Shown: piece by piece, positions 1 to 4,322 of the stretch
Numbering within the stretch: position 1 is the first letter of the stretch
How the letters are laid out: the number at the start of each line of letters is the position of its first letter
NCBI GenBank assembly: GCA_947385505.1
Contig: CANDLP010000206.1
Span: 1-5,111 of the forward strand
Direction: 5' to 3'
From: an uncultured Clostridia bacterium
GTDB lineage: Bacteria; Bacillota; Clostridia; Oscillospirales; Ruminococcaceae
Length of the DNA: 5,111 bases
The notes under the pieces: model-generated
Seen by the model: only the letters and a program-made list of their open reading frames with translations
Database searches by the model: none
Told to the model about the DNA's origin: nothing
Made by a program: the position numbers and the translations under genes

Positions 1-52
1 ACGCCTTTATACAGCCGTTTGTGGGCATAATATCTTTTTGGTCACGATTTCA

Positions 53-129
53 TGGCACGCCAAGAGGGATTCGAACCCCCGACCTACTGGTTCGTAGCCA
101 GTCACTCTATCCAGCTGAGCTATTGGCGC
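53..129 (-). tRNA. tRNA-Arg (anticodon ACG), CCA encoded
   Basis: This is a complete tRNA on the minus strand that folds into a canonical cloverleaf. The acceptor stem GCGCCAA (129-123) pairs with TTGGCGT (63-57), with one G-U pair at the end. The D stem is GCTC/GAGT, also with one G-U pair. The anticodon stem ACTGG/CCAGT encloses the loop CTACGAA, which puts anticodon ACG at 95-93 and so reads arginine CGN codons. In bacteria A34 of this tRNA is normally deaminated to inosine by TadA. The T stem GGGGG/CCCTC carries loop TTCGAAT. The discriminator is G56 and CCA is encoded at 55-53, so no CCA needs to be added after transcription. It stands alone here with its own promoter on the right. I saw no clear terminator in bases 1-52. 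Confidence 0.97.
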
Positions 130-158
130 ATAAAGCAAATCATTTTTTGTACTAATAC

Positions 159-187
159 ATTATACACTTTTAAAATTTACTTGTCAA
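159..187 (-). promoter_or_regulatory. Consensus sigma-70/sigma-A promoter for tRNA-Arg
   Basis: On the minus strand, -35 TTGACA (187-182) and -10 TATAAT (164-159) are both perfect consensus hexamers separated by the ideal 17 bp. Transcription should start near 151-153, leaving a leader of about 22 nt before the tRNA 5' end at 129. An unregulated, very strong promoter is what a stable RNA gene needs. Confidence 0.9.
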
Positions 188-328
188 GCATTTTCACAAA
201 ATTTTACAAAAAAATTTAAAAATTCCGGCATAAACATATATTCCATATTATACGAGCTCATTTACTTACCCAATATCATTAGTTTTTGCACAAAAAATAA
301 CAGAATCCCATTATTTAATGCCGTAATG

Positions 329-1447
329 TCAAGTAAACAAAAAATATATTCCTGCTAAAATTACAAGGTAACACAAATTAAACGCTGTAAATACAAAAAT
401 ATACTTTTTAGGCAGACTACCGTTTGCTGATGCGTAAAATTTATAGGTAATAAGACTTGCCATAGAAGCAATAAGAGTTCCCAGCCCTCCCAGATTAGTT
501 CCTATAATGAGCGCATTTGCATTGTCCGAAAGACCAGAAAGCAGGATGGCGGCCGGGACATTGCTGACCGCTTGTGACAAAACAATAGAAACAATTACTT
601 CGTTTTCCTTTAAAATACGCTGTAAGCTGTCGGAAAGTGCGGGTATTGCTCCCAAATTACCCACAAAAACAAAGAAAAATACAAAGGTCAGGAGAAGTGA
701 GTAATCAACACGCAAAAACAGCCTTTTGTCTGTAATAAGGACTGCCGCCGCTATGACAACAAGCAGCAATGTGTGGTCAAGGATCCTTAATATTGTAAGC
801 ATATTCAAAACAAAAAGTGCAGCAAACAATATTGGTTTTATTCTGCCTTGAATTTTGTTTTCGGCTGCGGGTTTCTCTGTTTTAAGCTTAGGGAGAAAAA
901 TAAAAACCGAACCTGTCAGCATTATCAAAGAAACAGCCGAATAGGGAAATATAATGCCGATAAATTCCGTAACGGAAAGGCCGAACTTTGAATAAAGAAA
1001 TAAGTTTTGCGGATTGCCCATTGGGGTAAGCATACTCCCAAGATTAGCAGCCGCCGTTTCAAGTACTAAAAGCACTATTTCCGCCCGTGCCTTTCCTTCA
1101 CCGGAAATTTTTTCAAACATCAGCAAAGTAAAAGGCACCAACGTCACAAGTGTAACGTCGTTGGTAAGAAACATACTCATAAAAAATCCGAGCATTACCA
1201 ATACTGCGCCTATCGACCTAATGCTTCCGAGTCTTTTTAAAAGAGCCTCACAAATAACAGTAAAAACGCCCGTTTGACGAATGCCGGCCACTGTCAGCAT
1301 AAGGCAAAACAACAGTATAAGTACCCTAAGGTCGATATACTCGGCATAGCTTGGGGACGGCGGCACAATAAAGCAGGATATTAGCGCCAATATTCCGGAA
1401 ACACAAAGCACCGCTTCTTTTTTAAGAAAATTTAAAACTGTTTTCAC
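329..1447 (-). CDS. SLC13/ArsB-like (CitMHS-type) anion permease
   Basis: Multi-pass inner-membrane permease of 372 residues, of the ion transporter superfamily that includes SLC13 dicarboxylate carriers, CitM citrate carriers and ArsB. About ten hydrophobic segments are visible, for example near residues 12-29, 41-56, 79-94, 98-111, 122-140, 162-186, 205-220, 226-239, 249-270 and 349-370. Family-type motifs appear in both halves: FLTND at 93-97 and TPMGNPQNL at 141-149 in the first, then SNVPAA at 295-300 and GTNLGG at 316-321 in the second. These match the re-entrant hairpins and following helices that bind substrate and cation in relatives. Substrate cannot be read from sequence; a dicarboxylate, citrate or another oxyanion is possible. 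The start is GTG (1447-1445), and a stop lies 17 codons upstream in frame. No strong Shine-Dalgarno sits at the usual distance, only GGTAAG close by. The protein is shorter than many relatives, which often exceed 400 residues. It is divergent from the AraC-type gene. I see no GC-rich terminator after its stop. Confidence 0.85.
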   Translation of the reverse strand: MKTVLNFLKKEAVLCVSGILALISCFIVPPSPSYAEYIDLRVLILLFCLMLTVAGIRQTGVFTVICEALLKRLGSIRSIGAVLVMLGFFMSMFLTNDVTLVTLVPFTLLMFEKISGEGKARAEIVLLVLETAAANLGSMLTPMGNPQNLFLYSKFGLSVTEFIGIIFPYSAVSLIMLTGSVFIFLPKLKTEKPAAENKIQGRIKPILFAALFVLNMLTILRILDHTLLLVVIAAAVLITDKRLFLRVDYSLLLTFVFFFVFVGNLGAIPALSDSLQRILKENEVIVSIVLSQAVSNVPAAILLSGLSDNANALIIGTNLGGLGTLIASMASLITYKFYASANGSLPKKYIFVFTAFNLCYLVILAGIYFLFT

Positions 1448-1520
1448 CTTGCTTACCGCTTTCCCAACTATTTGTTCCTCGGAAATAATAAGATCTTACT
1501 CATTCCGTTGAACAAAAATC

Positions 1521-1549
1521 ATTATATCATTTTTTGGAAATTTTTTCAA
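1521..1549 (-). promoter_or_regulatory. Extended -10 promoter for the SLC13-like permease gene
   Basis: Reading the minus strand, -35 TTGAAA (1549-1544) is followed after exactly 17 bp by -10 TATAAT (1526-1521), with an extended TGA just upstream (TGATATAAT, 1529-1521). Predicted start is near 1514, giving a leader of about 67 nt before the GTG at 1447. The leader contains the 10-bp palindrome TAAGATCTTA (1489-1498). The -35 lies inside an imperfect inverted repeat, TTGGAAATTTTTTCAA (1534-1549), which could be an operator or simply AT-rich coincidence. Confidence 0.75.
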
Positions 1550-1577
1550 TACCCGCAAAAATTTTTTATACAAAATC

Positions 1578-1605
1578 TTGACACATAAAATAACTATGAT
1601 ATACT
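1578..1605 (+). promoter_or_regulatory. Extended -10 promoter for the AraC-family gene
   Basis: TTGACA (1578-1583) is followed after 16 bp by TATACT (1600-1605), with TGA at 1597-1599 forming an extended -10. The predicted start is about 1612, so the leader before the GTG at 1687 is about 75 nt. The promoter lies back-to-back with the minus-strand permease promoter, and only 28 bp (1550-1577) separate the two -35 boxes. A single bound regulator, perhaps the AraC-type protein itself, could therefore affect both. Confidence 0.75.
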
Positions 1606-1611
1606 TTTATT

Positions 1612-1658
1612 GGGAGCAAATTAACATTAACAGATTTATAGTCTGCTTGCCCCTTTTT
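1612..1658 (+). promoter_or_regulatory. Terminator-like stem-loop in the AraC gene leader
   Basis: The predicted 5' end of the transcript can form GGG(A)GCAA (1612-1619, one bulged A) paired with TTGCCCC (1647-1653), followed at once by five T (1654-1658). Inside, CAGA (1631-1634) pairs with TCTG (1642-1645) around a 7-nt loop. The inner and outer stems are separated by an asymmetric internal loop of about 11 nt on the left and one on the right. The layout resembles a transcription attenuator, or a stem that protects the 5' end of the mRNA. It matches no riboswitch class I know, and its stability is moderate at best. Confidence 0.35.
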
Positions 1659-1674
1659 ATAACATAATCGGAAC

Positions 1675-1680
1675 GGAGTG
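1675..1680 (+). promoter_or_regulatory. Ribosome binding site that fixes the AraC gene start
   Basis: GGAGTG at 1675-1680 is a good Shine-Dalgarno sequence. Its GGAG core ends 8 nt before the GTG at 1687. An upstream in-frame GTG at 1678 overlaps the site itself and has no other ribosome site in front, so 1687 is the better start. Confidence 0.7.
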
Positions 1681-1686
1681 TATAAA

Positions 1687-2541
1687 GTGTTTTTTTACAA
1701 TAATATAGATATTCAATTCAGCGCGGGCGGCTGTAAATTTCATGCGGTTAACCTGATCAGCTCTGAGATAAATCATGATATCCCTATGCACAGTCATGGA
1801 ATAAATTGTTATGAAATACACTTTATTTCGGAGGGATACGGTACAATTAACGCCAATGGAACAGAGTATCCGGTAACACCCGATACTCTTTTTGTAACAG
1901 GCCCGTTGACAGAGCACGCACAGTTTACCGACCCTGCATGCCCTATGAAAGAATGGTGCATTTATCTGCGGGCAGACAGCAACGAAAATGAAAAATACGA
2001 TGACATTATATTAAAATTTCTTTCTGAAAAATTCTGGATAGGACAGGATGTTCAAGGACTTTTACCTTTGTTTCAAAGGCTGTTTTCGGAACTTAACAAT
2101 CGTTTCGCAGGCTACAGAAACATGGCGGGACTTCTGATATCGGAAATAATAGTCGGGATAGTAAGAAATTATATCAGCGCGTCCGAACCGATAGGGGAAA
2201 TATTTGGCTGCACTTCTGAAAGGACAAGTATAATTATTGAGGAATATTTCCTTTACGAATACCGAAGCGCCACGTTGGAGGAATTGTCAAAACGTCTCGG
2301 ACTCGGTATAAGACAAACCCAAAGAATGATTGAAAAATATTATGGCAGCAGCTTCAGCGAAAAGAAAAATCAGGCAAGAATGTCCGCTGCTCAGCTTATG
2401 CTTTCCGACACATCGCTGAACCTTTCCGATATTTCCGAAAGACTGGGTTATTCCTCTCAGGAATACTTTAACACAGCGTTTAAAAAGCACTTTAATATTT
2501 CGCCGGGTAGGTTCCGAAAAAATAAAATAAAAAAATTATGA
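1687..2541 (+). CDS. AraC/XylS-family transcriptional regulator with N-terminal cupin-like domain
   Basis: DNA-binding regulator of 284 residues, the usual size for this family. The N-terminal half is a cupin-like sensor: HSHGINCYE at 35-43 gives the HxH...YE pattern, EGYGTINANG at 49-58 is the following beta turn, and GPLTEH at 72-77 carries the second conserved histidine. The C-terminal region, about 182-280, is the double helix-turn-helix. The first HTH covers about 197-220 (LEELSKRLGL, then RMIEKYYG). The second covers about 244-270 (LSDISERLGYSSQEYF, then FKKHF) and is followed by the family signature ending ISPGRFRK. No signal peptide or membrane segment is seen, so it acts in the cytoplasm. 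Starting at the GTG at 1678 instead would add three residues. The fucosidase gene begins 150 bp downstream on the same strand with no clear terminator between them, so the likely role is ligand-dependent control of that gene and perhaps of the divergent permease. The ligand is unknown; a sugar is inferred from the neighbour. Confidence 0.92.
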   Translation: MFFYNNIDIQFSAGGCKFHAVNLISSEINHDIPMHSHGINCYEIHFISEGYGTINANGTEYPVTPDTLFVTGPLTEHAQFTDPACPMKEWCIYLRADSNENEKYDDIILKFLSEKFWIGQDVQGLLPLFQRLFSELNNRFAGYRNMAGLLISEIIVGIVRNYISASEPIGEIFGCTSERTSIIIEEYFLYEYRSATLEELSKRLGLGIRQTQRMIEKYYGSSFSEKKNQARMSAAQLMLSDTSLNLSDISERLGYSSQEYFNTAFKKHFNISPGRFRKNKIKKL

Positions 2542-2542
2542 A

Positions 2543-2610
2543 AATATGACATATTCTTTGACAATAAGTCGCTAAATGCTCTTATATTATCGTAATGAAA
2601 AGTATATAAT
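2543..2610 (+). promoter_or_regulatory. Candidate fucosidase promoter region with palindromic operator
   Basis: Right after the AraC-type stop codon lies a perfect palindrome, AATATG-A-CATATT (2543-2555), then TTGACA (2558-2563). TATATT (2583-2588) follows that box with a long 19-bp spacer. A perfect TATAAT (2605-2610) lies further on but has no recognisable -35 at 16-18 bp. Neither pairing is ideal, which suits a promoter that needs an activator; AraC-type activators often bind beside or over a weak -35. From TATAAT the leader would be about 75 nt. Which -10 is used is uncertain. Confidence 0.45.
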
Positions 2611-2677
2611 CATTTTATAGCAGCACCGTGTAACAGCCGTTTTAAAACTTTGTACGATGCTTCCTAAAAAATTTAAA

Positions 2678-2682
2678 AGGAG
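2678..2682 (+). promoter_or_regulatory. Ribosome binding site that fixes the fucosidase start
   Basis: AGGAG at 2678-2682 ends 9 nt before the ATG at 2692. An in-frame ATG at 2683 directly abuts this site with zero spacing and so cannot use it, which makes 2692 the likely start. Confidence 0.75.
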
Positions 2683-2691
2683 ATGTGGATT

Positions 2692-4167
2692 ATGTACGAT
2701 CTTGAAAAATATCTTAAAAAAATCGATGACGTTATTCAAAAAGGACCTTACAGCGATAACTGGCACTCTTTGTCGTCTTATAAAGTTCCTGAGTGGTATC
2801 AGGCAGCCAAATTCGGTATTTTTATACATTGGGGAGTATTCAGCGTCCCTGCTTTTGCCAATGAATGGTATCCCCGTAATATGTACATAAAAGACAGTCC
2901 CGAATATAAACACCACATAGAAACCTACGGAAGGCACACTGATTTCGGCTACAAAGACCTTGTTCCTATGTTTAAAGCCGAGCGTTTTGAACCGAAAGAA
3001 TGGGCGGAGCTTTTTTCCGCTTCGGGAGCAAAATATGTGGTGCCGGTAGCGGAACATCACGATGGATTTCAGATGTACAAAAGCGAAATATCTCAATGGA
3101 ACGCTTATGAAAAAGGGCCTAAACGGGACGTTTTAGGCGAGCTTAAAAACTCATGCGGCGAATTGGGGATAGAGTTCGGCGCGTCGTCCCACCGTGCGGA
3201 ACACTGGTTTTTTATGGGCGGCGGAAAGGATTTTGACAGCGATATAAAGGAACCTTTAAACCGAGGCGATCTGTACTGGCCTTCAATGCCTTCGGCGGAA
3301 CTGCACGACATATACAGCGAGCCCAAGCCTACCGAAGAATATTTACAGGACTGGCTGGTAAGAACCTGTGAGCTTGTGGACTCTTACCGTCCTAAGATCG
3401 TTTATTTTGACTGGTGGATACAGCATCAGGCATTTAAGCCTTATATAAAGAAATTTGCCGCTTATTATTACAACCGAGCCCGTGAATGGGGTTCGGAAAC
3501 CGTTATCAACTATAAGCACGACAGTTTTATGTTCGGAACGGCGGTTCCCGATGTGGAAAGAGGTCAGTTTGCGGCCAGAAAACCGTTTTTCTGGCAGACC
3601 GATACGGCGGTTGCACTCAATTCATGGTGTCATACTGAAAACAACACCTATCGCCGCGCTGAGGAGCTGGTATGCGATTTAGTGGATATAGTCAGCAAAA
3701 ACGGATGCCTGCTCTTAAATATAGGACCGAGAGCGGACGGAAGTATTCCCGAAGAGGATAAAAATATTCTTCTTGATATAGGAAAATGGCTGAAGATAAA
3801 CGGAGAAGCAATATACGGATCAAAACTTTGGAGAAGATCCGCAGAAGGCCCCACGGAAATTCCCGAAGGGCAGTTCACCGACAGCATAAAGAAAAACTTT
3901 ACATCACAGGATATCCGCTTTACAACTGCCAACGGTTACTTGTACGCAACGGTGCTGAAGCATAGTGATAACGGGGAATATCTTGTTACGGCATTGGATA
4001 CGAGAGACGCTTCTCATAGAGATAATTTCCACGGAATCGTCAACAATGTTACGGTGTTAGGCACCGATAAAAAGCCCGCCTGGGAAAGACGTTCCGACGG
4101 ATTGTATGTAAAGACGGATTATAAAAACGGTGACTATCCTATTGTATTTAAAATTGAAATTGACTGA
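2692..4167 (+). CDS. Alpha-L-fucosidase, glycoside hydrolase family 29, cytoplasmic
   Basis: Retaining exo-glycosidase of 491 residues that removes terminal alpha-L-fucose from oligosaccharides or glycoconjugates. The N-terminal catalytic barrel carries GH29 signatures in order: KFGIFIHWG at 40-48, NEWYPRNMY at 57-65, GAKYVVPVAEHHDGF at 112-126, GPKRDVLGEL at 142-151 and SSHRAEHW at 165-172. IVYFDWW at 236-242 contains Asp240, the probable nucleophile by comparison with the family. FWQTDT lies at 300-305, and SKNGCLLLNIGPRADGSIP at 335-353 closes the barrel. Glu289 in PDVERG is a candidate acid/base, but that residue is poorly conserved in GH29 and I cannot confirm it. A C-terminal beta domain follows from about residue 385. 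There is no signal peptide, lipobox or anchor, so the enzyme should work on imported substrates in the cytoplasm. It follows the AraC-type gene and is probably controlled by it. No fucose catabolic genes or sugar transporter are in the window. The choice of linkage cannot be read from sequence. Confidence 0.93.
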   Translation: MYDLEKYLKKIDDVIQKGPYSDNWHSLSSYKVPEWYQAAKFGIFIHWGVFSVPAFANEWYPRNMYIKDSPEYKHHIETYGRHTDFGYKDLVPMFKAERFEPKEWAELFSASGAKYVVPVAEHHDGFQMYKSEISQWNAYEKGPKRDVLGELKNSCGELGIEFGASSHRAEHWFFMGGGKDFDSDIKEPLNRGDLYWPSMPSAELHDIYSEPKPTEEYLQDWLVRTCELVDSYRPKIVYFDWWIQHQAFKPYIKKFAAYYYNRAREWGSETVINYKHDSFMFGTAVPDVERGQFAARKPFFWQTDTAVALNSWCHTENNTYRRAEELVCDLVDIVSKNGCLLLNIGPRADGSIPEEDKNILLDIGKWLKINGEAIYGSKLWRRSAEGPTEIPEGQFTDSIKKNFTSQDIRFTTANGYLYATVLKHSDNGEYLVTALDTRDASHRDNFHGIVNNVTVLGTDKKPAWERRSDGLYVKTDYKNGDYPIVFKIEID

Positions 4168-4203
4168 TTATTATAATGACTTTAATCCTGAAATTTAACT
4201 TTA

Positions 4204-4249
4204 ACGAAAAAGTATTCACGTTTTTTAAAAAATGAATCTCCTTTTTCGT
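4204..4249. repeat. Nested imperfect palindrome downstream of the fucosidase gene
   Basis: ACGAAAAAG (4204-4212) is an exact inverted match to CTTTTTCGT (4241-4249). Inside it, ATTCA (4214-4218) matches TGAAT (4233-4237), and at the centre is TTTTTTAAAAAA (4221-4232). The arms are offset by small unpaired stretches (T on one side, CTC on the other). The RNA could form one long, A/U-rich hairpin. There is no U-tract directly after it, so by itself it is not a classical terminator. It may protect the 3' end or assist the terminator that begins 11 bp later. Confidence 0.6.
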
Positions 4250-4259
4250 GCCCTCCTTT

Positions 4260-4290
4260 TTGAAAAACAGCCCGATGGGCTGTTTTTCAA
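4260..4290 (+). terminator. Strong intrinsic terminator after the fucosidase gene
   Basis: TTGAAAAACAGCCC (4260-4273) pairs perfectly over 14 bp with GGGCTGTTTTTCAA (4277-4290) around the 3-nt loop GAT. The GC-rich upper stem is followed by five T (4283-4287), and the A-run on the left arm makes it work in either direction. It ends the fucosidase transcript and separates it from the EamA-like gene, whose ATG is only 32 nt further on. Confidence 0.92.
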
Positions 4291-4322
4291 TTCACTTATT
4301 AAAAGAAAGCGGTATGATTTAA

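Noticed and set aside
1..20. An 11-base match, TTTATACAGCC, near the left edge and again near 5030-5042, suggesting a direct repeat flanking the window
   Set aside because: It is short, one copy lies inside the transporter coding frame, and the flanking bases differ, so chance is enough to explain it.
53..129. The tRNA-Arg gene as an integration (att) site
   Set aside because: No integrase, second partial copy of the tRNA 3' end or mobile genes occur in the window.
283..320. Possible terminator for the permease: TTTTTG-CA-CAAAAA at 283-296 and CATTA-TT-TAATG at 309-320
   Set aside because: Both are short AT-only or AT-rich palindromes with 2-nt centres and no GC stem, so they are unlikely to terminate on their own.
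1449..1470. A CcpA cre-like string in the permease leader (GGGAAAGCGGTAAGCA on the minus strand)
   Set aside because: It keeps the central AGCG but misses the flanking TG and CA of the cre consensus, so it is not supportable.
1657..1917. An 86-codon minus-strand frame opposite the AraC gene start
   Set aside because: It is antisense to the cupin-like region and leader, with no family features or ribosome site that I can see.
2587..3096. A 169-codon open frame on the minus strand opposite the fucosidase start
   Set aside because: It is antisense to a clear GH29 gene, has no recognisable domain and a basic, aromatic-rich composition typical of a shadow frame.
4313..4318. TATGAT as a -10 box for the EamA-like gene
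   Set aside because: A start 7 nt downstream would fall inside the ATG at 4323, and no -35 is visible at 16-18 bp.
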